Positions 45,319 through 56,249 of a DNA stretch of 64,000 bases are shown one piece after another. Where the stretch lies: NCBI GenBank assembly GCA_014218235.1, contig CM024759.1:7518712-7582711 (forward strand). The letters run 5' to 3'. The notes beneath the pieces are model-generated. The model saw nothing but the letters and a program-made list of their open reading frames with translations, was not told the DNA's origin and ran no database searches. Made by a program: the position numbers and the translations under genes. This DNA is from Colocasia esculenta. Taxonomy: Eukaryota > Streptophyta > Magnoliopsida > Alismatales > Araceae. The number at the start of each line of letters is the position of its first letter. The first letter of the stretch is position 1.

Positions 45319-47304
45319 TTATTGGGGAGGAGGAGGAGGAGGAATGGGTAACAAAATAGTCTCAATATCCGTTAGCCTCTTTTCCATTGAAGTTAGACTA
45401 AACTTCATCTGAGCTTGGATAGTTGAGAGTCTTGTGTGTAGAAGATGCTCCATTCTCTCTGAGTTCTCTGACATGGCAGCTTGAATTGCAGTGAATTCAT
45501 TTGACATTGGCTGAGATGAAGATGAAGATCCAGCTGACCAACCAGGCCTATTCAAGACTTTGAATTCCTTCTTGAGTACAGACATTTCTCCATCAATGTG
45601 AGCAGAGAGATTCTTCATACTCTCCAATTCATCTACCATATGAGCAAAATACAATCTTGTCTTGCTTATCTGAGATAGTGTCTCTTTTGTGTTGAAGACA
45701 TCAGCTTGGGAATTTGACAAAATTCCCTTCAGGACTGTCTCCAACTTCTCTTGATGTTCTTTGAGATCCACTGAAGCATCAGCCAAGGTGCCAATCAGCC
45801 TGTTGAATCTTTGGGTGGCATGGTCTGAGGCTACTTTCTGATCAATGATCCTGGTAGACACAGAATTCTCCAACTTTTAAATCCTCAATTCAAAGTTTTC
45901 TGACATGGATTGAATAGAGGTGTTCAAAGCATCAAACTTATCATTCAAGAAGGTGTATAACTCTGGTGGAACAGAAGGTCCACCAAAGGAAGAGGATGCT
46001 TGAACTGGAGGTGGTGGATAAAATGATGGGATTTCAGGTTCAAGGTTCATGGAGGAGGAGGGCTAAAGCTGAGGAGAGTGAGGGGCAATGAAAGGTTCAT
46101 CAACTTCAGCTGCCACATGAGGCTGATCCTCATTTATGGGAGGCTGGTCCTCATGAACTTGAGGCTGATCCTCTGGAGCTGGAGGCTGTTCCTCTTGTGC
46201 TTGAGGCTGTTCCTCTTGAGCTGGAGGCTGATCCTCCTGAACCACAGGGGCCTCTACTGCAGGTGGCCCTCTCCTTACTTGATCACCAACAATCCTAAAG
46301 CCCATGAATTTCTGAACATGCTTAAAGCAATAGATGTTGGACTTAGGAATCTTCTCAGATTTTTCATTCTCTAGAGACACGCCAAAGTGTTTAAAAACTA
46401 AAGTCAAATGGGCTGTATATGGAAGGGATCTATGCAAATCTGCCCTAGTGGTCTCAGAGATGATCTGGTACATGATGACATGGAGATTTATCTTGATGTT
46501 CTTGCTCATACAGAAAAGGACAAATCTTTGGATGTCTGTGAGCCTATCTCTCCTACCACCTTGAGGTGTGATGATGGTAGTGAGCATGTGATGAGTAAGC
46601 CTCAACACAGGGGGAAAGGTGTTGGTATTGAATTTTGTGACGTGGGTTTGCTTAACATCAGACTCATCTGCAGGCAAACCAGTCATTATGGTATAGGGTT
46701 CATGAAGGTTGAATTCAAAATTGTGGTAGTCTTCTCCTTCATCTGGAATCTTGAAGATAGAGGCTGCTAAGTCTGTTGGCATGTCTATGACAATTCCCTT
46801 AACCTTTGACTTGTACCCTTCATCTGTACATTCCAAATTCTGATAGAACTCTTGGACAAGTCTAGGGTAAATGATTCGAAATTCTAATATAAAAGACTGC
46901 CAAGACTGAAAATTGAAGAAATTTAAAACCTCAGGAAATGCAGCAATGAGTTCACTGTCATCCAAATCCACTGCCCTGGGTTTCAGGATAGTCTTCCCGG
47001 CACTTAGGGGTTTGGAAGGGGGTCTCCTAGAGGGCTGGGAGGACTCTAATGATGAGGATGAGGATGAGGATGTGGTCTTCTCAAAAACTTCAGGAGAAGA
47101 GTCCAAGGTTTTCCTCCTAGGGTACAAAGACCCTTGACCTGAAGAGGATGCCCTACCTCTCTTAGCAGATGCAGATCCTGGCTGCTCTGCAGGATCATGG
47201 CGACGCTTGGTTCTCCTCTCAGTGGTAGGAACCTCATCCGCCGGTTTGGGCCTTGCCGAAGCCCTTGATTTTGCTCCACGGCGAGGGATCTGCTTGGGTG
47301 CCAT
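45319..47304 (-). pseudogene. E7 third ORF ('env-like'), 662 codons with two in-frame stops
   Basis: Start ATG at 47304 (MAPKQIPRRGAKSRAS). The N-terminus is strongly basic (RRTKRRHDP, SAKRGRASSS), like a bipartite nuclear signal. A plant transposon-protein domain follows (ELIAAFPEVLNFFNF, FYQNLECTDEGYK, NTFPPVLRLTHHMLTTII, LVFKHFGVSL), then a Pro/Gln/Glu-rich repeat of roughly eight residues (EDQPPAQEEQPQAQ type, near 46140-46250). Stops lie at 46063 and about 45876. The same frame then continues into a coiled-coil tail ending in a proline run. The order matches the E2 and E5 copies. No membrane segment is seen, so the envelope label is traditional rather than supported. Confidence 0.8.
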
Positions 47305-47612
47305 TGAAGCAGAGTGGAATCGGGAATGATGGAGAGAGAGGAATGAGAGAAGATGGATGGAGATGAGATGGAGGAGAGAAGAGATGGAAAGGGTTCAAAT
47401 CACCTGCTGGAAACCAGGAGAATGGCGACCGTCGGGTCGACCTGGAGAAGAAAAGGGGGGTTTTGGATAACCTACCCCGCAGGAACAACACGCGCTTAAC
47501 CGGCACCCACGGTTTAAATGAGTCTGGTAGGGGGTCAGTGTCGACACTAGAGGAGGTTAGTGTCGACCTGAGTGAAAAGTGTGTCGACACTAGATGGAGT
47601 AGTGTCGACCTG
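47305..47612 (-). promoter_or_regulatory. Possible internal promoter of the E7 third ORF
   Basis: Four TGTCGAC motifs are packed at 47537-47548 (the 12-base palindrome AGTGTCGACACT), 47559-47570, 47581-47590 and 47601-47612, about 230-310 bp upstream of the ATG. CATTTAAACC on the minus strand (47511-47520) is a TATA-like candidate between them and the start. The layout is close to that of E2 (5612-5740). Function is inferred. Confidence 0.42.
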
Positions 47613-48990
47613 GCCTGATGAAAATTTTAGATGTGAGTTTTGAAAAAATTTGTGAGCTTTTGGGATAACTTTATAATGATAATTAATGGGTGGAATGATC
47701 ATTTCAAGGATATTTAAGAGACTAAAAAATTCATTTGTTATATTTTTGAAAAGATTCAACACAAATCAAGTTTTACACAATATCCAGCAGGATATGAGCA
47801 TTCAGTGACTTAAGTCCTGAAAGTGATGATTTGAGGGATATAAGACATTTAACAATCAACTACACACTACCATATTCTTCAATTCCAAAGAAGAAAAAAA
47901 ATCTTTTAGACTGAAATCAAGTGTGTTGACATTAAACAATTTTTAAGAACAACTTGATGATGGATAAGAATGATTCTTTAAAAACAAAATCTCCAAACAT
48001 ATACATATATTGTTTTGAAACAAACTATCAAATGAGATATATCTTGTTCACTCAAGAACTAATGCTTTTCACACACTATAGTTCCTGGATACTAAAGATT
48101 TATCCATTATCAAGTTTCAAAGGGGTAAATGATGACCTTTTGACATGAAAATATACATTGTTTTAGACGCCAATATTTCCAGTTATTCAGTCATCATAAA
48201 AAATTAGGCATATTTATTTTGTTTTGCATTTATTTTTTATTTTTAATCCCCTTTGAACAGAGATAGCAGTAGTGCCTCATGACATACATGGCACTTCATT
48301 CATTGTGAAGGTGTGCAGTTTCTCAGCACATGTGCCATTGCTCTGTTGAATTGATAAATTTTGGAGAGTTTTTGACAAAAGGACATCATCTATATCCAAC
48401 ATCAATTGCAAACAAAAGCATGTTTAAAATCAAGACACACATTATCCTTCAGTCTTAGAAAGAAATATGAATTTCTATAGATTTGAAGAATATAGATGAG
48501 AGTTGACAATTGAATGTAATAGATCACTCAAAGGATCATTTTGAGACTCTAGACACCTGAATGAGGACATCATGCATGGAAATTGATGTAATGCAAGAAG
48601 AGTTTTGAATTTTTCAAAAGACATGACTTGTGAATTCTCTAGCTCCCCCTGAGATGAGAATTTCAACCACTTTTCATCAGAAAAAAGATATGCAAGTTTT
48701 GAAATCAGGAATGATTCTCTTTAAACAATAAAAGCTCCCCCTCAACAATTGCATATTCATTTCTTGGTACTTGGCGGAGACATATACTCTCGCATAGTGA
48801 AAGTGTCCAGACAAGCAGAACTTGTCCTTCTTCAAATCACCATTTGATATACCAAGAAGTTCAACACAATGTGAGGTGAAGTGTTCATTGTCAAAAAGAA
48901 ATAGAAGTGAAATGGAGAGAGATATGATGAATCAAGGAAGCAAATGAGTATGATAATGCAAAGAACTCCCCCTCAAAAGATGCCTAACAC
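47613..48990 (-). other. E7 spacer between pol and the third ORF, with purine runs
   Basis: A 1.4-kb AT-rich non-coding gap. Three minus-strand GAGGGGGAG/CAGGGGGAG runs lie near 48643, 48733 and 48966, the last just after the pol stop. They resemble polypurine tracts and may act as extra priming sites. I see no gene here. Confidence 0.55.
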
Positions 48991-51900
48991 TCAACCCAAT
49001 CCCAATGGACATTTACAAAGACCAAGTTCTCTCCTTAAAGATGAGAACCTACTGTCGGGAAGGGGTTTTGTGAAGATGTCAGCAATTTGCTTTTCAGTTT
49101 CTATGAAATGGAGTTCAAATGATTTCTTTGCTACCTCATCTCTCAAGAAATGATGTCTAATTTCAATATGTTTGGTTCTGGAATGCTGAATGGGGTTCTT
49201 AAACAGATTTATTGCACTTGTGTTATCACAAAGGATGGGAACACACCCTAACTCTTGGTTGTAATCAAGAAGTTGATGTTTCACCTAAAGAATTTGGGTT
49301 CCACACCTACCAGCAGCAACATACCCAGCCTCTGCAGTTGACAGAGCAACTGAATGTTGCTTCTTAGAAGCCCAAGAAATTAGGCACCCACCTAAGTACA
49401 AACACAAGCCACTTGTGCTTTTTCTATCTAATTTACAACCAGCATAATCAGCATCACAATAGGCAATCAAATCTAACTTGCAATTAGCAGGATACCAAAT
49501 TCCTAAATCACATGTTCCAACAAGATATTTGAAAATTCTTTTAACAGCTAGCATGTGACTTTCTTTAGGATTTGATTGAAATCTAGCATACAAACACACA
49601 CTGAATTGAATATCAGGTCTAGAAGTTGTAAGATAAAGTAGAGATCCAATCATACCTCTATAGGTCTTTGGATCTACTGACTTACCATGAGAGTCTTCTT
49701 CTAGCTTAGCATTTATAACAATTGGTGTGTTGGAGTGCTTGAGGTTCTGAAAGTCAAACCTTTTCAATAGTTCCTTTACATACTTCGTTTGACTGATGAA
49801 GATTCCCTCATGTGTTTGGTTGACCTGCAATTCCAAGAAAAACTTTAGATCTCCCATTAAACTCATTTCAAATTCATTTTTCATTTGATTGGAAAATTCA
49901 TTGCACAGGCTTTTATTGGTTGAGCCAAATATTATGTCATCAACATAAATTTGGACTACAATTATTTCTTTATTGACTATTTTTGTGAACAATGTTTGAT
50001 CAACATTTCCTCTAGAGTATCCTTTTTCAAGCAAAAAGGAGCTCAAACGGTCATACCAAGCTCTTGGAGCTTGTTTAAGACCATAGAGAGCCTTATTAAG
50101 CTTGAAAACATGGTTAGGATGTTTTTCATTTTCAAATCTAGGAGGTTGTTCAACAAAAACATTTTCCTTGATATATCTATTTAAAAATGCACTTTTGACA
50201 TCCATTTGATAGACTTTAAATTTCATGGAGGATGCAAAAGCAAGGAAAATTCTAACTGCTTCTAGTCTAGCTACAAGGGCATATGATTCTTCAAAATCAA
50301 TTCCAAACTCTTGATTGTACCCCTTTGCAACTAGCCTAGCTTTATTTCTAATTACTTGACCAGATTCGTTCAATTTGTTTCTAAAAACCCATCTAGTGCC
50401 AATGATGGTTTGGTCACTAGGTCTAGGTACTAATTCCCATACTTGATTTCGTTCAAATTGATGAAGTTCATCATGCATGGCATCAATCCAATCAGAACTT
50501 GATAAAGCTTCATCAATTGACTTTGGTTCAATTTGGGAAATTAGAGCTAGTGGGTCTTCTTCAAGATTATGTAGGAATGAAGATCTAGTTCTAACCCTAT
50601 CATGCAAATTACCAACTACATTATCCAATGGGTGATCTCTCAAAATTCGATGTTCAGAAGTTACCTGCTGAGGGGTATTTAAATTTAGAGCACTGTTACC
50701 TGATCCACTTGAAGATGGTGAATTATTGTTCAAGATCTCACCACAGTCTTCAAGCTCCTCAACAGTTGGTGAAGAGTCCACAATGAAGTCATCCTCTTCA
50801 CTGTCTTGTTTTTTCCTGCAAGATTTAGAATGTTAGTTGAAAAGGAATTTTCATCAAAGATAATATGTGGAGATTCTTCAACAGTTTTGTTTTTGAGAAT
50901 GTACACTCTGAAAGCTCTTGACACTTCAGAATAGCCAAGGAAGATGGCTTCCTGACTTTTAGCATCAAAATTGTCAAGATTTTCTTTATTATTATTGTGT
51001 ACATAACATTTGCACCCAAAGGTTTTGAAATAAGAAACAGTTGGCTTTTTGTCTTTCAATAATTCATAGGGGTTTTTCTGATTTTTGGTCTGATCAAACC
51101 TCTATTCAGAATGTGGTTTGCTGTGTTTACAGCTTCAGCCCAGAAGGATTTGGGCAAATTACTTTCTAAGAGCATGGATCTAGCCATCTCCACAAGAGTT
51201 CTATTCTTTCTTTCCATAACTCCATTTTGTTCTGGAGTTCTTGGTGAAGAAAACTTGTGGAATATATGAAATTCAGCACACAAATCAGAAAAAGATTGGT
51301 TTTCAAATTCACCCCCATGATCAGTCAAAATATTTTTGATTTTATATGAATAATCTGTTAAGGCAGTGGTACAGAATTTCCTGAACTCAAGGCAAGAATC
51401 ATTTTTGTGGGACAAAAAGATAACCCAAGTAAATCTAGTAAAATCATCAATGATTACGAACCCATATCTCTTGCCACTCAAACTTAGAACTCTGGTTGGT
51501 CCAAATAGGTCCATGTGGAGTAGTTCTAGTGGCCTAGATGTGAGTACCTCATTGAAGGTCTTAAAAGGTTTCCTGGTTTGTTTTCCTTGGGCACAGATCC
51601 CACAAACTTGACTTTCAATATTGGAGAAAGATTTAGGAAGACCCTTAACCAAATTCAGCCTTAACAATTTATTCATTGTTCTGAAACTTGCATGGCCAAG
51701 TCTTTTATGCCAAGTCCATGCAATTTCATCTTTATTTGCAACAAAATAGAGATTTTCAGAAAAGTTTTTATTAAGGTCGATCATGTAAACATTGTTTTCT
51801 CTTTTTCCACAAAATTTTATTTTATCAGTTGATGAATCAATGATCTTACAGAAATGGGATTCAAACACAACTTTGTGACCTTTGTCACATAGTTGGCTAA

Positions 51901-52144
51901 TACTTAGCAGATTGTAATCAAGACCATCAACTAATAAAACACTATCAACAGAGTTTGAGGAAGTTTGACCAACCTTTCCAGATCCAATGATCTTTCCTTT
52001 ATTTTTACCTCCAAATGTTACTGAACCTCCCTCCTTCTCTAGCAGGAAAGAAAATTTGGCTCTATCTCCAGTCATATGTCGTGAACACCCACTGTCAAGG
52101 AACCACACATTTGAATTGGGTGCACGACCTTCCTGTAAAAATAA
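48991..52144 (-). pseudogene. pol: E7 pol: protease, integrase, RT, RNase H
   Basis: Protease FLDSGCSRHMTGD. Integrase zinc region (WHKRLGHASFRTMNKLL, CGICAQGKQ) and the full DDE set (LLHMDLFGP, LTDHGGEFEN, EQNGVMERKNRTL). RT YQMDVKSAFLNRYI and IYVDDIIFGST. RNase H YCDADYAGCKLDRKSTSG, with STAEAGYVAAG (Gly where Glu is usual, probably damaging) and LCDNTSAINL. Frameshifts occur near 51060 and 50807 (the second in an A-run), and a TAG near 49282 falls where Trp is expected. The frame of gag continues into pol. The C-terminus ends at 48991. Confidence 0.93.
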
Positions 52145-54400
52145 TTAGTGGAGAGAAGATTTTGGTACCCAAACAGAGTTGGGACCATCAGAAAGTTTGG
52201 ACAACATTATCAAATCTTTTCTCACCCAAATTTGACTTGTTTTTTATTTTGATTTTGTGACATTGGTGTTCTCTAACTTTTTTACTTTCTTCTTTTCTTT
52301 AGGAATGAAAACACCAGTGTTTTTGTTTTTGGTAGGAGGGGTGTTTTTCATTTGAGCATGAGAATTCAGATGAGGAGGTGGAATCCAAGGATTTTGTTGG
52401 TACATTAGAAAGTTTGGATAGAAAAATTGAGGATGATACCAACATGGATTGTTATACCATTGGCTCCAAGAATTGGTCCAATCAGCTTGATATGCTGTCT
52501 TGGAGGTCCAAGGTTCTTTATCAATGACTTTCTTTGGATTTTTCTTATTTTTCAAATTTTTATTTGAATTTTTTATTTTGTGGTTTTTTTTTGTTGCTGT
52601 TGAGCAGGTCGACCTCTCTTTGACTAGTGTCGACACTATAGCCACAGAAGCCTTCTTCTTGTGGACTGGTGTCGACCTGTCAGGAGATTGTGTCGACCTG
52701 GTTGCCTTGTCTTTGTTCTGAGTTTTTGGACTTTTTTGTGTTTTGCTTGATTTTTGTTTGACTTCTGTGTTCTCGAGGCTAGGGCCCTTAACAAATTTAA
52801 TTAGTGGTGCTTTATCCTTCTTTTCACCGGATTTGTCTTTCTTAAATTTTTGTTTGTCAAACCCTAGTCCATAAGAGATTGATTTCATATTTGTTCCCAG
52901 CAAGGCCTCCAGATTATCTTTACCATTTGTGAATGTTTCAATGACTTCATCTTTTTGTTTTAGCTGGTTTTCCAAGATTTTGATTTCTTCAATCTTTTGT
53001 TGTTTATCTTGGTTTTCTTTTTCTAGCTTTTCAGATAAGTCTTTGAATTCATTGGTGGCCTTTTGAGAAGCTAGCTTAAGTTCATCAATCAGATTCAGAA
53101 GATCTTCTTTTTCTTCATTTAATTTTGTTACTTCATTTTCTAGTTCACAAATTCTTTTGTTTGAAGATTGGTTATGATAAATGTTTTCAATTTTCTTTTT
53201 GAGATGTTTATTTTATTTCCTCATTTCAGAATATTTTTCAACTAATTCAGCATAAACATCCTGCCAATCTTCAACAGAAAAATCTTCAAAAGAAGTGCTT
53301 ACCTTTCCATCTGAGCTGTTTGCCATGAAGCAAATCTCCTCACTTCCAGAGCTTGAGGACTTTTCTTCTTCTTCATTTTCACTTGTGTCCTCATCAGACC
53401 AAGTGGCTACCATGGCCTTCGGCTTCTTGAATTTGTGAATCTTCTTGTGCTTCTCCTTCTTGTTTTCAGGACATTCTCCCTTCATATGTCCTGGCTTGTT
53501 GCACCTGTAGCAGATGACAATTTCGTCAGTCTTTTGATTCTTGTTAGAATTTGCATTAGAAAAGGATGTGTTTCTTTTACCTGATGAATATTTCTTTTTA
53601 CCAGAAAATTTTCCTTTTCTATATTTCAAGAATTTTCTGAATTGCCTGGTCATGAGGGCAATCTCATCCTCATTTGACTCAGACTCATCAGAACTGGTTT
53701 TATCCTGACTTTTGTCCTTGTTACTAGATGAGGCCTTTAATGCTACTGGCTTGGTTTTGATTATGTGTTCTTCATTTCTCTTTAAGTTGATTTCATATGT
53801 CATTAAAGATCCTATTAATTCATCCAAAGATATTTTGGACAGATCTTTAGAATCTTCAATAACAGTGGCCTTTGTGTGCCAAATTGAAGAGAGTGAGCGT
53901 ATAATCTTTCTTACCAAGTCAGCATCCGTATAATCCTTACCTAAGGCTTTCAATCCATTCACAATTGTCATGAACCTGACAAACATTTCAGAAATTGTCT
54001 CATTAGATTTCATCATAAACAACTCATATTCAGAGACAAGTATGTTAGCCTTGGTTTCTTTAACCTGAGATGTTCCCTCATAGAGTAACTCAAGTTTATC
54101 CCACATCTCTTTGGCAGATTTGCACATTGAGATTCTTGAGTACTCTTTGGGGTGAACAGCACATTGAATCATGTTCATGGCACTATAATTCAATGTAGCT
54201 CTTCTTATCTGTTCCCTAGTCCAGGTTTCTTCCTCTCCCTGGTTTTCATAGGGTCCTACCTCCACTACTTTCCAGATTTCATAATTTTGGGCTCTTAGAA
54301 AAACTTGCATTCTATTTTTCCAATATGAATAGTCCGTTCCATTAAAGAATGGTGGCCTATTTATGGAATGACCCTCAGCTATGAATCCTCTGGAATCCAT
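52145..54400 (-). pseudogene. gag: E7 gag, same frame as pol, interrupted by TAA codons
   Basis: Start ATG at 54400 (MDSRGFIAEGHSINRPPFF). A UBN2-type capsid domain (YWKNRMQVFLRAQNYEIW, LDELIGSLMTYEINL) is followed by a Lys-rich region, the zinc knuckle CYRCNKPGHMKGEC, and an acidic Ser-rich segment to a TAA at 53213. The same frame goes on through a long coiled coil, a Lys-rich tail and a Trp/Pro-rich segment to a TAA at 52244. A short stretch then carries VWVPK and ends with TAA at 52145, next to the protease. Four palindromic motifs at 52606-52700 lie in this coding region and read as R/V-S-T. Confidence 0.88.
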
Positions 54401-54503
54401 TTAATTAAACAGATGGTGCAAAGAAGGAAACACTCAGCAAGCAAACAATCAAGCAAGCAAGTCACACAGAACACTCAGATCAAATCAGATCAGGTGTAAA
54501 CCC

Positions 54504-54515
54504 GCTCTGATACCA
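54504..54515 (-). other. E7 primer binding site (tRNA-iMet)
   Basis: TGGTATCAGAGC on the minus strand, two bases from the LTR at 54518. Confidence 0.94.
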
Positions 54516-54517
54516 AT

Positions 54518-56249
54518 TGAAGGATCGATAAAAGATGTGGACAAGATCTAGAAGGGGGGGTTGAATAGATCTATGCCAACTAATGCGGAAGCTAAACCAA
54601 TTTTGAAAAACCTTTGAATCAGAGTTAGATTGAAAGCAAATTTCACAGATCTGAGGAGAGATTAAGTGAGTTAAACAATTGGAGTGTAAAAAACAAGTTG
54701 ATTAGATAGATTCAAACGATCCTATGCATTCATCTAACGAAGAGTAAGTTCAAACCACAAACAGACAAATGCACAGAGATTTTTAGGTGGTTCGGAAATC
54801 ACACCACGTGACTCCTACATCCACCCCTCACACACAGTGAGGATCCACTAACAACCTGGGTAATACAACCCACACTGGAGCCTAACAACTCCACAACTGA
54901 GTTAGACAACTCACACACTACCTAGAGCAAGACTACTCTAGACTCTGAGCAAGACTGCTCAACCACACAATTTGAGTACGACGACTCAAAAACCTGAGCA
55001 CAAAGGCTCACAACCACTTGCTAGAACAGAAACAACAAGATGCAGATCCTCTAGCAATGATCTGATCTATTAAGGCCAATTCAAGAGAATTGATGCAATG
55101 ATATATGCACAATCTCTAGAATAGCCATGAAGAAACAAGAAAGATTCAAGACATGAGGTTGACAGTTCTTGTTCTTCAAGAAAACTCCCTTGTAGAAGCA
55201 GAATTGGAAGGATCTTGATCACTTGAAGTCCCTTGGCCGATGCTCTACAACTTTGATCTTGGGATCTTCCTTGAGTGCTTCACAGTTGCTGGCTTCTACT
55301 TGATCTGCTCCTTTGAAGTTGATCCTAATGCTTCATGTTGATCAATCTTCAATCCTTGTGCTTGGAGAAGTGTGAATTGAGGTGTGGAAGCACAGGAGGA
55401 AGCAAAACAGGGAGGAGAGACTCTCTAGCCGCCACAACCAGTTTCTGGAGGCTCTTAGAAGGTTCTCTTGTGGATGGGTGCCCATTAGGAGGGTATTTAT
55501 ACCCTAAATATCCGAAAGATACCCTTGGGGTACGTGGGCACAAGATCCAACGTTGATCCACATCCACCTTCTCCCTAGGGTGCCACGTGTCCAGGAGGAA
55601 GTTTAAGTCACAGAGATTCCGGAGTGTGTCGACCTGCCCAAGAGGTGTGTCGACACACTGTCCCAGACTGGCAGAACAATTCCCTGGGAGAGGTCTCTAG
55701 TGTCGACCTGAGATGATCCAGTGTCGACCTGCTGTCCCAGACAGCAAAATAGTCCCTCTGGGAGAGCCATCTAGTGTCTACCTGATTCCATTTGGTGTCG
55801 ACCTGCTGTCCCAGACATCAAAACAGTCCCTCTGGGAGAGCCATCTAGTGTCGACCTGATTCCATTTGGTGTCGACCTGCTGTCCCAGTCTGTTGATTTG
55901 TTTCTCTAGAACCTGTCTCTAGTGTCGACCTGCTCTGGACTAGTGTCGACCTGAGATGGACTTTTCTTCACATTTCTGCCTTTGTTCTGAACCATTGTGT
56001 CGACACCAAGGATGGTTGTGTCGACACTACCTTTGCAGAAAATGTTGTCCCTGAGAAAATAAACACATAAATCATTAGTTAAATATATTATCATGAATAT
56101 CAATGATAAATGTGCTTGGAAACATGCTTTTTGAATATTGTAATTTCAGGTGATGTATTTTACATGTTCTAATGGTTATGCATTAAAATCACAACTTGTC
56201 ATCATCAAAATGTGAGGAGAAATGAATTATATTCACACTCAACCCAACA
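54518..56249 (-). repeat. E7 5' LTR (right)
   Basis: A copy of 43216-44951. The promoter palindrome GGGTATAAATACCC is at 55491-55504 and the motif array at 55625-56030. It is shorter by four bases in the G-run after the LTR end. Confidence 0.95.

Noticed and set aside
45154..45351. 65-codon ORF
   Set aside because: It is antisense to the E7 third-ORF end and 3' untranslated region, with no domain.
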